From NCBI GenBank assembly GCA_001600495.1, contig BCKE01000023.1, positions 394,315 to 458,314 on the forward strand: a DNA stretch of 64,000 nt, written 5' to 3'. The translations under genes were made by a program, and so were the position numbers. The stretch's first letter is position 1, and each line of letters opens with the position of its first letter. Of this stretch, positions 11,101-21,400 are shown piece by piece. The notes under the pieces were generated by a model. That model saw nothing but the letters and a program-made list of their open reading frames with translations, did no database searches and was not told where the DNA came from. Source of the DNA: Pilasporangium apinafurcum (lineage: Eukaryota > Oomycota > Peronosporomycetes > Pythiales > Pythiaceae).

Positions 11101-11255
11101 AGAACAGTGATCCCAGTGAACTACATATTGAAAATGTAGTGGAAAAGTACTACAATGATCGTGAGACTTATCGTCGCATCCAGCAAATCAAGCAGCGGGT
11201 TGATCCAGGCAACGTATTCAGCACCTCCTTTACAGTGCAATTACCTCGTTCATAA
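8184..11255 (+). CDS. Berberine-bridge-type FAD-linked oxidoreductase with duplicated FAD module
   Basis: 1023 aa, single exon, ATG at 8184 (upstream frame only via GTG). The second half is a complete FAD-PCMH/BBE protein. ARSGGHQYCGLSSG holds the expected flavin-linking His (about residue 581). GECPRVAIGGH holds the matching Cys (about 638), so bicovalent FAD is plausible. The BBE C-terminus is present as YYNDRETYRRIQQIKQ then DPGNVFS. The first 440 residues repeat the same fold weakly: VLYPTSEADLIIALQLA, MRIQSGSHFTY and IVINLQQF align to the FAD-binding start, but no Cys-containing GGH/GGG motif follows. A Ser/Pro-rich linker joins the halves. The family oxidises alcohols, sugars or alkaloids with O2; the substrate is unknown here. 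No signal peptide is apparent, so it is probably intracellular. Confidence 0.85.
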   Translation: MKTNSVAQLQAAFNGRIVKFTGEESPFMEIRCPHTVLYPTSEADLIIALQLAHTIQQPMRIQSGSHFTYPVTDFHDGIVINLQQFFANIKINADAETVVVGAAVTTAQLAQMLANHNRFLPLDENPVLSVLADVATSKNRRSAASLKRHVQSIRVISFKNFQPRTLFPNDELFQKLLKGETTISSSAIVVAMTLSTALAEGQTPWLSKWELPYAGDSLDELLDLLFAYNWSAAVDLSVKVAMNSHFTPYLFVRLAGSKYNEQLMAKKVVNAAIDQVILRGHEQPLLNQQDFNTPGAVVAAWVSSGLGGGNEHEEPCTKFEQSFIRKQAENTHHGGLIGFLQWFTEITAICYPNRPSGSVRTISAGPPSKSKQPSFDREITKKFADAVTFALGPDSAAYGTRGSAELTLTCDNLVQTTVHLFKYWQQHEHDRQAFDKMSSVLPEIVPRMPSKLKDGEVSPPPSSTSTWCSDLSISPPSSLSSSPVDVTSDRVFNVNDYKSQAAIPNFRGDIIVKAAMIKNNNMAEYRRHADQYATSSLTEQEIQQRMSPNMIAYPTDTQDVSTAIQFAKQIGKKIVARSGGHQYCGLSSGGDDTILLSMDAFNTITIEGERATVGVGCLLKDVSAKLKACGMTVPHGECPRVAIGGHIQTGGFGHLLTTYGLLMDRVHALKIVTADGIERTLVRPRADCKKDADGELFAAVLGGGPGSFGVLTEIVLDCIQDFPAYGYQAPIFYQKKVFLAAMKEMQRFTRMVASDNPPEGIDFGLTVGSGHTQATIVDGECVVPNVVVLEFLDIKAADADGNRNLNGPNQQFIQSVIKNVMEEKSFWNISKPVYDAMLPLSTITASIIRREGVMTTLNGREFAFPYKKRLNCSKKPLSDAFVTKFVDLVDETMGMGLNVIFQCGTGGGPFAKPKNPTSTMQQHRDTLVYIMFDIFYPPGYEEMALAQQVKMRKLLKYFSDGEDIRLFWGTYAENSDPSELHIENVVEKYYNDRETYRRIQQIKQRVDPGNVFSTSFTVQLPRS

Positions 11256-12079
11256 AGTACAGACCACGATTATCTTCATATAACGATGTGAATTTTGATG
11301 TTTTTCCGCTATCTATGTAAACAAATAACAGCAACAAAAATATGATCTGCATTAGAACCATATTTATTCAGGATATTTGGTGCCTTTTACGATAACGTGT
11401 ATATTTCAAAGTATCTATCCCTCGTTTGAAAAGCAAGTGTTCCAAACAACGATTTATTATAGAATTCTCTCTGGATCAAACCTGGAGTCAATTTCAGAGC
11501 CTGTAAAGTAACAACAGTTCCAACAGGTAATCAGTAGATAATCTTCAAGTCCTTTCCCCTTTCGTGCTTTTGCTGTCTCTCTGTTAATACACGGTCAATA
11601 TCGCTACTACAGGTATTGATCTTGTCAAACAGTATTGCTCGCGTGACCACGGTTCTGCGAAAGTTCGTGAAGGTGCAGCTGATTTACCAATGTCATGACA
11701 AACATTAATACCATACACTATACCGCTGAATATCGTGTACGACTATTCCAGCTCTCATTCACAACGTTCCAGTCTCCACAGCATTCAACCAGTCCAGTAT
11801 ATTATACACACTACATGAACAAGTCGTTTCAAGGACTTTCATCGTATCAAATGGAGATGACCAAGCGGGACAGATGTATGGAGCAATGACATGATATACC
11901 GCATTATGATGCTGCACAAATGTCATTATGGTGTCCCTGATTTTATGAGTTCCATTTCCCTAATTTAAAACCGTTTGTACCCAAAATTTGCTGGCATCGA
12001 ACAGACAACATTCGGCAGAGTGACTTGCTGCACAGCGTTAGCTGTTGAGGATAAACAGCAACGCCAGTGCATCAATAGA
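11256..12079. other. Intergenic stretch, nothing recognised
   Basis: About 820 bases of AT-leaning DNA. Short open frames (for example 11695-11889) have no recognisable features. No repeat family seen elsewhere in the window matches here. Confidence 0.45.
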
Positions 12080-13789
12080 ATGAGCGATTCTTCCTCCGTG
12101 TTCACGCGTGTCTGCGTCGTGTGTCGACAGCGAACGGCGGTGGCAGCGTTGCCTCATGTCTCCCGCAACATCGATGGATTTCTCGATCGATCCATCCACA
12201 TGACTATCCTTCAAGCCGCAAAATACGATTCCATGGACCTTTTGTATCGCATTGCTGCAAGAGAAAGCATGCAGTGGCCGCCCCGTCTCTTGCGATGCTA
12301 CCGTTCCAAGGATGTAGATTATGCTATGTGGGTGATGGTACGTCGAGGCTTTTTAGCAGGTGCACGATGGCTCCATGACAGCTACTGCCCGGACAGCGAA
12401 CTCTACTATCTTCTGCTAAGTGTGGCTACCAAATATGGTCATGCTGATATCGTAGCATGGTTTCTTGGTATATTATCGATCAGTGCGGAAGGTGTATTTA
12501 CCATTGTCACGACAGCCATCAAGTATGGGTTTCCAGAGGTGTTACAAGTGATGTGGGACCAAAACAAACATGAGATGCTCACAAAGAACCAGATCGATTA
12601 TATTAATGAAGCTGTTGCATGTAAATACTTATCGGTCGCTCAATTTCTACATGCTCGCTTCCCACAATTTGTGTGGCGGCATTCGATGGAAGTTGTGGGA
12701 ATTGAGGGAAATTTGGAATTGATACGTTGGCTTCATACCCACTCGTTGGCGCCAATCCCCAGCAACATGTTTACTATCGGTGCATCCAGAGGTCATTTGC
12801 ATCTTCTCAATTACTTGTACGAAAACCACAGGGAACTTGCTCCAGCCACGAATATGTTGATGAACAATGCAATGTCAAATGGATACCGTGACGTACTCGA
12901 ATGGCTTTATTCCAATCGACAAAATGAGGAGGAGACGTACAAACCACTGTGGGGATGGCATGTCCGATCCGAGCGAAGTATCGAGATTTCTAATGAGTTC
13001 TGGGAGGTCTGCAAATGGCTACACATCCATCAGTATAACTGTCCCTCAAATTTCATCATGATTGCGGCTGAATGTGAGAACGTTGCGATGCTCCAATGGA
13101 TCTATGATCGGTATCCTTGGTTGTTTGAATCTGATTTGAGATTGCGATTCTCCTCGTACGATCGGCTAGATGTGATTCAGTGGCTTCACGAGAAAGGACT
13201 TTCCATTGGCAGCAATGCCGTGCAATACGCTTCAGCGATGGGACATGTGCCTATCGTCAAGTGGTTCATGGAAAATAAACCTCAGGACTGCAGTGAACGA
13301 TGTGTACGAGCGGCAGTGGAGGAAGGGCGATTGGCGGTTGTCAAGTTGTTTTTTGAGTGGCGTCCTGAGCTTTGCGGCGGATATGCGATTGGACGGGCGG
13401 TAGTGAGGGGTTATTTGGATATTGTCAAGTTTCTCCATGAGAAGAACGTCGAAGGATGGACTGTCGACATAATGGACTGTGCTGCTGTTTTCAGCGGAAG
13501 TCTTGCGATAGTACAATTTTTACATGAACACAGAACCGAAGGCTGTACAACAGACGCCATGGACTCTACATTAAGTGTCGAAATTCTTGAATTTCTGCAT
13601 CGTAATCGGACAGAAGGGTGTACACAGAAAGCGTTTATCAATGCTGCTAGAGAGGGCCACCTGAAGGTGTTGGAGTGGCTTTATCAGCATAAGCGTGAAT
13701 TATTTGATATAGAGCTTGTTCGAGCAACCGGTCGGGAGCATCAACATATTTTGTATTGGTTGGATGCTGTTGAAGCTGGTGAAGTTTGA
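12080..13789 (+). CDS. Ankyrin-repeat-like protein, family copy 1
   Basis: 569 aa from the ATG at 12080, single exon. It starts with the family's N-terminal module: FTRVCVVCRQRTAVAALPHV, then a helix pair, then a 'Y-R-x-x-x-F/Y-x-x-A-M-x-V-M' segment (CYRSKDVDYAMWVMVRRGFL). The rest is a run of about twelve 30-35-residue helical units of ankyrin type, such as SRGHLHLLNYLYENHRELAP, MGHVPIVKWFMENKPQ and REGHLKVLEWLYQHKRELFD. Many units end in 'FLH' or 'WLY' rather than the canonical TPLH, so standard profiles may score poorly. Related copies lie at 24.0, 27.2-29.0, 29.2, 56.8-58.4 and 61.4 kb. The function is presumably protein binding; no catalytic domain, signal peptide or membrane helix is visible. 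Confidence 0.8.
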   Translation: MSDSSSVFTRVCVVCRQRTAVAALPHVSRNIDGFLDRSIHMTILQAAKYDSMDLLYRIAARESMQWPPRLLRCYRSKDVDYAMWVMVRRGFLAGARWLHDSYCPDSELYYLLLSVATKYGHADIVAWFLGILSISAEGVFTIVTTAIKYGFPEVLQVMWDQNKHEMLTKNQIDYINEAVACKYLSVAQFLHARFPQFVWRHSMEVVGIEGNLELIRWLHTHSLAPIPSNMFTIGASRGHLHLLNYLYENHRELAPATNMLMNNAMSNGYRDVLEWLYSNRQNEEETYKPLWGWHVRSERSIEISNEFWEVCKWLHIHQYNCPSNFIMIAAECENVAMLQWIYDRYPWLFESDLRLRFSSYDRLDVIQWLHEKGLSIGSNAVQYASAMGHVPIVKWFMENKPQDCSERCVRAAVEEGRLAVVKLFFEWRPELCGGYAIGRAVVRGYLDIVKFLHEKNVEGWTVDIMDCAAVFSGSLAIVQFLHEHRTEGCTTDAMDSTLSVEILEFLHRNRTEGCTQKAFINAAREGHLKVLEWLYQHKRELFDIELVRATGREHQHILYWLDAVEAGEV

Positions 13790-14339
13790 TGGTAAATAGT
13801 TACAAAAATAAAAATCATTCTGAAAATTGGCGTGTACATTTTGTCGCACCTGTACTTTTCAAAGTTATCAATCACTAATTTGATGTTTCCTGATACGTAC
13901 AGATATCCACAGGACGAAACTGAGGCTACATTGAAGAATGTAATCACAATCTCACAAAGAGATTTGCTTCCAGTTCTATCTGGAATGGTACCACAAGCCT
14001 TTGGGTGTCGTCTATTCTGAATGCAATGATGTGGATCCATTTATTGTGTAATGAGGCATAAAACGTGAGTGATGGTCTATTGAAACCATAAACGAATGCT
14101 TTAAATGATAAGATACACTAGTATACAAATTTCAAGTAAATTTTTTAGCTCCCATGTTTTTTACTGAATAAAACAAATGCGGCCGGAGGCCACCGCACTT
14201 TGGGTCAAGCGTCAGGGTCAATTACATTTGCTCCGCGAGTTGACTTTCAGTGCATCTGCCACATTCTTCAAGCTGCACCCACGCGCGCAATTCCTTCTAC
14301 TCTTCCGCTTCTTTTCACTTAGATCGGCCGCTGTGCGTG
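13790..14339. other. Intergenic stretch, no gene seen
   Basis: About 550 bases between two plus-strand genes. The 14177-14339 part is open in the frame of the downstream gene only from non-ATG codons and is probably its 5' leader and promoter. Confidence 0.45.
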
Positions 14340-17300
14340 ATGACACGGCGCGCACCATCACGCTCCAGTAGTTCAGAAAATGCGATAGTGGAGCAGTCAA
14401 CATCTGCGTCTTCTCAAATGCCATATCGTAAGCAGAGTAGCTTTCGTGGTGGTGGAGGAGCCAAGCATACGAAGCAGAGTGGTAGTTCTCGCCGTCATCG
14501 TGGTCATTCAGCCCCGGGAACACTGTCAGAAAAGGAAATCCAAAATAAGATTCATAGTAGTAACCTGCAGTTGACACTATCGCTACAGTTGGATCTTGAA
14601 AATACTCAATTATCTAAGCTCGTGCAACAGTTCGTGGTGACTTTTAATGGTGATGAAAATGGCGAAAGAAAACGACCAGAGGCGAAGAAAAGTGCTAAGA
14701 AAGCTGTAGTGACAACACAAGTGCTGGAAACGCGGTTACCGTTACTGGTGTGTGGATTGGAGAACTGGGAGGAGCTCATCGAGTTTCAACGTGTTGTCGC
14801 GAGTCTGAAGCGACCAGTCTGTATATCCAACGATATTAATGTGGAAGATAAATTAAAGTGCAAGACAACGGTACAGACACTTTCCAATGGGAAAGAACAT
14901 AACTATCTCTTGGGCTTTACGCACGAGACGGAGGATTTGATGTGGACGTTCACGAATAATGTCATTTTGCGGCTGCGAAGCATCGGAATATATGCTCGAT
15001 CGCTCTTACACGATCGACAGCTCGTTACACCATTAGCATCGGTATACACAAAGAACGCCAATGGAGTTAAAAATGTCGATTCTTCAATGTTTCGCTGGGA
15101 TGGCGAGTTGTCTTTGAGCCACATTACCGTCCTACGAGATATCCAAGAGTCATCGATGACTATCCAAACGATGTATTTACCATCTTTTTCATCTCCGGCC
15201 GTTGATCGGATGTATAATTCGAAATTGTTTCCTCTCGTTGAAGAAATGATTCAAGCTTTGTCGGCATCAAACAAACACCAAGTCGTGATTTTGCGCGGTA
15301 TTCCGGGCAGTGGGAAGAGTTCGTTAGGACGTGCGATTCAAGCGATCTCTCGTGCTCGAAATGTGACTTGCACAATTTGTTCGGCTGATTTGTACTTTGA
15401 AACACCTCGAGGGTACCAATTTGTTGTGGAGAAGCTCAGACACGCGCACGAGTTCTGTAAGCGCACATTTGCAAATGCTTTGGCTTGCGATCGACCACAG
15501 ATCGTAGTTGTCGATAATACACATACGCAAAAGTGGGAATGGGAACAATACGAAAATTTGGCCCAGCAAAGCGATTGCCCCGTAAAGGTCCTGGAAATGA
15601 CATGTCCAGATGTAATGACCGCCATCCAGATGGCCAAGCGCAATTCACACGGGGTGGCTGTTGAAAAAGTAGTCCAAATGTTTCTACGATGGGAGGCTGA
15701 TGCTCATGCGATATCTTTCACGCCCCAGTTTGAGTATCCACTAGTTAACAAGAACCCCATAAGCCACAAGGCGATGAGTGCTGTGTCATATGTCGGACTT
15801 TTTTTGGATCAGGCAGAAAGGAAGAAGCTGCTCGATGTGATCAGTCCCATTCATTCAAATGTGCTTGCAGAACACGTGACGCTCTACTACAAACCGCCAA
15901 AGCAATTTCTTCGGTATGTGCAGATTGGCGGTGAATATACTGTGAAATTACTGGAGGTAGTACAAAACCAACGAGGGCAAACCATTCATGTAGCCCTAGA
16001 TGATCGACTCGACTTAGCAGTCGGCAATCGAATTCCACACATTACACTATCAATGGCTCACAACGTGAGTGCATACTATTCCAATGAACTGCTTCAAGAT
16101 AAATCCGCCAGCCGCACTCCGATCGAGCTACTCACCAATAGCAAACGCGAAATTAATGTGAACCTTCGTTTAGGAGTATCTCTTGTCATCCAGAACCAGC
16201 GTTCAGAAACGGTTACGTCTCCATTCACATCCTCAGATACTTGCTGCTCGCGACTTGACACTGCACGGAAAGAAAAAAATGAACCAGCTCCAGATGGAGT
16301 CCTTCCTACAATCACCAATCTGTTCGTGTTGTATTTGGATATGAGCGATTTGGAAGAAGTAATGCTTCAAAGGTCTGAAGGTGATCAACCTAAGCGATAC
16401 GTAGAATCGGTTGTACATTTCCAGGAGCAAATTGAACACCACGCCGGGTCTTCATGCCGAACTCGCCGTATTTTGTTTGTACAATCCAATACCAGCTCGC
16501 AACGATTGTCCACTACAGAGATATTAAACTATTTGCACCAGTTATGCCTGCCTTCTCCTGTACAACGTTTTACCTTCGACCAAGTGCTTATTGTCCCTGA
16601 AGTTCATGCTCGCGAAAGCTTTGATGAGATGCTGAAAATGGAAGCACAGGCGAGTGATTCTGCAAGAGGTGTGACCAGAATTAAACAGGTCACTTTGTTA
16701 ACGGGATCAAGTAGTCCAATGGGATGGCGACTGCTTGATGGCGAAAGTCTCCACCATATTACCTTGAACGTGATCCGCTTGGACTTTCCTCACCAGAGAG
16801 AGCCACTTTCAGAAGTACTGGGAGTGGACACTTCGAATCTTAGCCTGTTGTTCGATCACCTCGGCATTAGTATCAATGAGCATCCGCGGCATCTAATTAT
16901 TCGCGGTATAGATGTTGTTCGAAACGCCTGCAGGCGTATTTTCGGAGTTGATCGATGTAATGTTTCGACTGTCCAACGCATAGATACCACCATTACAGGG
17001 CTAGAGTCGGACATAGTCGATCTTTGTGTTTTGCTGCCAGCGAACTTATCTGAGAATACCCGGGAAGAGTTGAAGCACAATCTGGTTACCGCTATGAGAG
17101 ATGACGGTGTCTGCCATGTCGCCTCTAAGGGCTGTGATGGCTTCTACTTCACTGTTTGTTCGCTCACAAGCTACTCACCGATTTTCCGAGTCGAATTGGT
17201 CGAATCATCGACAAATGGCACACTGGATTCATTATCGCGATCAAGCGTAACTATGAAACGTTTAGAGTTTATCATGACCCAGCGACAAAATGTACGGAAG

Positions 17301-18107
17301 CTCTGCGATGATGATACATACGCAATACTTTCGGCATGGCTTCGATCAGTCCTTCGTGCGCGACTACTGCCTGTTGCAAACGCATCATATCTATCCGTGT
17401 TTGCGAATTTGATGAGTGAACGCCTCGTACTGCTCTTTCTGCAATCCAGAGCGTCTGCCGGAAGTTCCTTCGATACCTCTGAACGCAAAGGGTTACCGAC
17501 ATCGCACGAGCTGATGTTTAATATTGTTACACTACTTGAATACCTTCGCGATCGGTCAAGCGAGGAATGGCATCAAGAGTTCGATTATGTACAGCGGGTA
17601 CTACGGATTGATGCATATAATCCGTCTGAACTTGAGCGATTACCCACACTTATCCGTGCAGTATTCAATCAAGTACATTCATTGCAGTCGCGATATAATG
17701 TTGATGACGTACCGGATCTTGCACGTGTGATGCTGGATCTTATACAGCCTAGCAAAGTTGCGTGGCGAGACGAGTACAGTGTTAATGACAAGACCCACAA
17801 ATTTCAGATGATGTACGTGGAAATCAGCGAAAGCATTGACCGGTTTGGTTGTCACCAGTTGTGCGATATGCTGTATGACGCAGCGCAGAGAGTGATTGTG
17901 AATCCTGAGACTGAAATGTTCTTTTGTGCACCCAGTCGAATAAGTAACCGCGTTGAGATTGCCGTTGAGTCGAGTCAGCTTCTTGCGAAGATTTTAAACG
18001 AGTTGAAGGCATCCAGAACCATATCATATCGTCATAGTCTGTGTGAAATCGATTGCAATCGACTGATGATTCGACACTGCCATGACGATGCAAGAGTACA
18101 GTTATAG
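14340..18107 (+). CDS. Polynucleotide kinase / 2H-phosphoesterase protein (N4BP2/tRNA-ligase-like)
   Basis: 1255 aa, single exon, ATG at 14340. After a basic Ser-rich head lies an unassigned domain (about 75-290), then a P-loop kinase. Its Walker A is RGIPGSGKSS (about 320), followed by CSADLYFE, LRHAHEFCKRTFANAL, IVVVDNTHTQKWEWEQY and MAKRNSHGV, as in the PNK-like kinases of N4BP2 and the kinase part of tRNA ligases. A 2H-phosphoesterase-like domain follows with both HxTx motifs: EHVTLYYKPP (His512) and PHITLSMAHN (His567). Together these could phosphorylate 5'-OH ends and open 2',3'-cyclic phosphates in RNA repair. No nucleotidyl-transferase ligase motif (KxDG) is seen. The remaining 600 residues are unassigned, including a helical C-terminus. 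It ends convergent with the INPP4-like gene. Domain calls come from motifs; the reaction is inferred. Confidence 0.75.
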   Translation: MTRRAPSRSSSSENAIVEQSTSASSQMPYRKQSSFRGGGGAKHTKQSGSSRRHRGHSAPGTLSEKEIQNKIHSSNLQLTLSLQLDLENTQLSKLVQQFVVTFNGDENGERKRPEAKKSAKKAVVTTQVLETRLPLLVCGLENWEELIEFQRVVASLKRPVCISNDINVEDKLKCKTTVQTLSNGKEHNYLLGFTHETEDLMWTFTNNVILRLRSIGIYARSLLHDRQLVTPLASVYTKNANGVKNVDSSMFRWDGELSLSHITVLRDIQESSMTIQTMYLPSFSSPAVDRMYNSKLFPLVEEMIQALSASNKHQVVILRGIPGSGKSSLGRAIQAISRARNVTCTICSADLYFETPRGYQFVVEKLRHAHEFCKRTFANALACDRPQIVVVDNTHTQKWEWEQYENLAQQSDCPVKVLEMTCPDVMTAIQMAKRNSHGVAVEKVVQMFLRWEADAHAISFTPQFEYPLVNKNPISHKAMSAVSYVGLFLDQAERKKLLDVISPIHSNVLAEHVTLYYKPPKQFLRYVQIGGEYTVKLLEVVQNQRGQTIHVALDDRLDLAVGNRIPHITLSMAHNVSAYYSNELLQDKSASRTPIELLTNSKREINVNLRLGVSLVIQNQRSETVTSPFTSSDTCCSRLDTARKEKNEPAPDGVLPTITNLFVLYLDMSDLEEVMLQRSEGDQPKRYVESVVHFQEQIEHHAGSSCRTRRILFVQSNTSSQRLSTTEILNYLHQLCLPSPVQRFTFDQVLIVPEVHARESFDEMLKMEAQASDSARGVTRIKQVTLLTGSSSPMGWRLLDGESLHHITLNVIRLDFPHQREPLSEVLGVDTSNLSLLFDHLGISINEHPRHLIIRGIDVVRNACRRIFGVDRCNVSTVQRIDTTITGLESDIVDLCVLLPANLSENTREELKHNLVTAMRDDGVCHVASKGCDGFYFTVCSLTSYSPIFRVELVESSTNGTLDSLSRSSVTMKRLEFIMTQRQNVRKLCDDDTYAILSAWLRSVLRARLLPVANASYLSVFANLMSERLVLLFLQSRASAGSSFDTSERKGLPTSHELMFNIVTLLEYLRDRSSEEWHQEFDYVQRVLRIDAYNPSELERLPTLIRAVFNQVHSLQSRYNVDDVPDLARVMLDLIQPSKVAWRDEYSVNDKTHKFQMMYVEISESIDRFGCHQLCDMLYDAAQRVIVNPETEMFFCAPSRISNRVEIAVESSQLLAKILNELKASRTISYRHSLCEIDCNRLMIRHCHDDARVQL

Positions 18108-18460
18108 ATTTCCGCAAATAAGCGTAAGCGACATATTATATTCGGCCTCTGATCTTCGCATGAGTAATCTCACATTATCGGACACGATTATGAACAGCAT
18201 CACTTATATGTGCAATGCTCCTTCAACACGCTCCTTGTCCGCTTTTAGAGGCGCATCCGTGATAATTTGTTCAGTTGCACCATGATATTGCTTCGTGGAT
18301 TGTAATAATATGATAAGACGACGCAAAGGCAACGAAAAATGGTATGATATTTTCATTGCAATTTCAATCAATATATTCTTCTACGAATACAATCTCATGC
18401 ATAATTGGTACATCCTTCCTTCTCCTCTAGGGTTTCCGTTCGACCCAGAAATTCAAGCGG
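18108..18460. other. Convergent intergenic region
   Basis: 350 bases between the stop codons of two convergent genes, presumably both 3' UTRs and polyadenylation regions. No terminator-like hairpin or gene recognised. Confidence 0.5.
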
Positions 18461-21400
18461 TTAGGAGTCTCGTGCTGTGACGGACGTCACCATATCCTGG
18501 ATGGTACTCATCGGCGGGCGATAAATCTCGGGCAAGAGCTTCCTTTGGATAGAGTTGAACGAATACTTGTAGCGACCAACGTTCTTCTTGGCGATTTCCA
18601 TGCGCACACCGAATTCACGCATGATATTCGCAACTTCTTTGACCTCCTCCAGTGGTCCATACTCGCTCGCACCCCCCAATTCGATTTCCTGTAACACATG
18701 GCGCTTACGCTGAACCAACAGCCGCGCTTGTTCTAACGTCGCGCTCATGGCCGTGCGATCTTTGCCAGATTTACAAAACGTCACACGCCCGCCATTTAAA
18801 CTTCGAACGGCGTCCGCAGCATGGAGCAGGATGCAGGTGTTCTTCGAGGCTGAATTCTCGCCTTCTACTGTAACGCGTAGGTTGCGTAGGATCTCGTCTG
18901 GGTGGGAGCCGACACTTGTTTCAGACATCCCCACACCACAAGTGGTAAACTTGTTGTAGTACTCCACAATCGACCGGAAGCTCGTGCTATTGATCTTCGA
19001 CTGTATAGAAACCCCGGAATGACCGACAATGTTGGCGAGGCTCTGCATCTCATTAATGCCTTGTGTGAAAAGCACCGACGTGATGGAAATCAAGCCGCCG
19101 TGTTGAAGCGTCTCAGGAAGAATAGCAAACTGGGCAGGTGGAACTGGTACTTTGATCGTATATCCCACATGCTCCCGCTTTTCCAGGATCACTTCAGAGG
19201 ATGATGCACTTTCGTGTAGCTGAAAGGCGAACGTTTCCAAGCATTTGATAGCAACCCATGCATCGGAAAGCATGCGAAGCTCCTTGCCATGAGAAGAAAT
19301 CAGGCTTTCCCAACCAATCAAGAAGCCGATTTGCGCCATCTGATCCAATACTTTCAGATTGTGCTCTTGCAGACACAAGTCCAGTTCCGCAACGAAGCAA
19401 GTGACAAGACTACTCACAGACTGCGATACTGCGACACTCTTTCGCAAGTAGTAGTCGGTGCGTAGCATTTCGAGTCGACTCAGGATTCGAACAGCGTAGT
19501 TGATAGAAGTCAGGGGATCCACGCCTTCGTCTGGCTCAGTCTTAAGCGGTGGATACTTAGTTTCGACGACCATAGCATTGTCATCACTCTCTTGGCTGGA
19601 CAGATGTTTAGATAGTTTCTTGGCAGGCAAGCGTTTTTTTGCAGTAGCTCTAGCCCCAGCAACTGCCCGCGCAGCAATCTTCGAGTATTTCTTATTCAGC
19701 GTTTTCTTGGGGGCCGGTTTCGCACCGTCACTCTTAGGGCTGAGCGAAGTGTCGGGTGCTGATACTTCTGAAGTTGATACAACTTCTTCAGAGTTAGATT
19801 CTTCTTCAAAATCAACCAGCTCATCTTCCAAAGAACCAAATGAATGTTCCATTGAATCTTCCGATACAAACTTTGCATTATCTCCAACAGTACTAGTTAC
19901 CATGTGTGGAGTGCATTTGTCCAATATTCCCTGCAGCCGATGAATCTCCAACTCCATTTCTCGAAGTCCGTTCTCCGAAAGTCCCATTGCATGCGCAGTC
20001 GGTGCTCCACAAGTTATTGTGCAATGCGTTTCTGGCAGCATCGCACGCTGCTGCAAGGACTGATACGTCGCAGATATTGATGAAGGTAGTGTTGCATGAG
20101 CATTAGAGTACCCCAATCCCAGCAAATCCTCTGTTGATGCCCCCTGGTTCAGCGGTGGTGGAGCATCGCTGAGTCGTAACGGTTGTGACCCAAAATTTCG
20201 ATAAATACGAAAGTAGGAGACGTGCAAATTGGTTGGGATACCCTGAATATCGGCGCGTTTCTTGTGCTGGCTTGACTTGAAGGTTTTGTTCTGAAGAATC
20301 AAATTTTCTGTCAATCGGATCATATCGGTCACTTGTGCAATCTGTTTCTGAAGATTGAGTGCATGCGGGTAGAGGAAATTTAGTGGCATTTCATTTTCCA
20401 AGTGGCTTCCAGTGGAAGGAGCTGCACAATCTGCCTCAAGACGAAAACGGCGTGGCTCGTCTGCCGCTTTTTGTATATTTGCTGAACCGTCGGATGGTGG
20501 GAGTGGATTTGCCAGTAAAATATTCAATCGAAGCTGAATTTGGCCAAAGGTTTCATCGCTGGTTGGTGATCGAACGTCGAACCAATCCACAAGTGTCAGC
20601 GATGTCACGCACTGGGACGTTCGAACGGAATATTCATCGTCCTCATCATCATACACAATTTTTTCTTCCACAGTCATGGCATCTCGTACGCTTTGCAACG
20701 GGATCATTACTTCACCAACCAGATCATTTTCAAGTCCAGTCATGTACCCATAGCTCTCGTTGAATAATTCGAACCGTAGCCACCCCGTCAGCTCACGACT
20801 GGGACTTTGCAAAATGCTAGGTCGATAGAACACGAATTGCTTCAAATTATTCACCGGTGAAATTTCGATGCGACTGGGCAACGCAGGTGACACATGTAAC
20901 TTCGTACTGGGTTTCGCATGGGGGCATTTTGTGGTAGCAAACTCGTTTGTAGACCAAACTGGATTCGGTGTGTCATACTCTGTGTTTGTTTTCCCCACAA
21001 GATGTTCATGCGGTCCATTCAAATTGTCGGAATATCTCACTACGACAAACGGATTAATGCCTCCTCCACTGCTAGTATTACCATTACTGCTACTGGATCC
21101 AGCACTACTGGTTTGGGTATTCCATTTTCCAGCCTGCGACTTAAGTCGATTCATAATTCCTCCACGTCCACCGACTGAAAAAGAAGATGGTCGTACGGAA
21201 CCAGGCAACATACTATCAAAAGCAGTCCCACTACTGCTTGAGCTCGTGACCAAATTCCGTCCACAGATCACTTGCACGCGATACACGTCATGTCCAAAGT
21301 TGAGCGCTTCAGTGTCATCTTCAAAGTGGCGATTCTTCTTTCGATTGTAATTGTACCGCAATTTCCACTCGTCGTACATCTGTTGCAATTCATACTGACA

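Noticed and set aside
19500-21350. Several plus-strand frames inside the INPP4-like gene
   Set aside because: They are shadows of the long coding sequence on the other strand and carry no recognisable motif.
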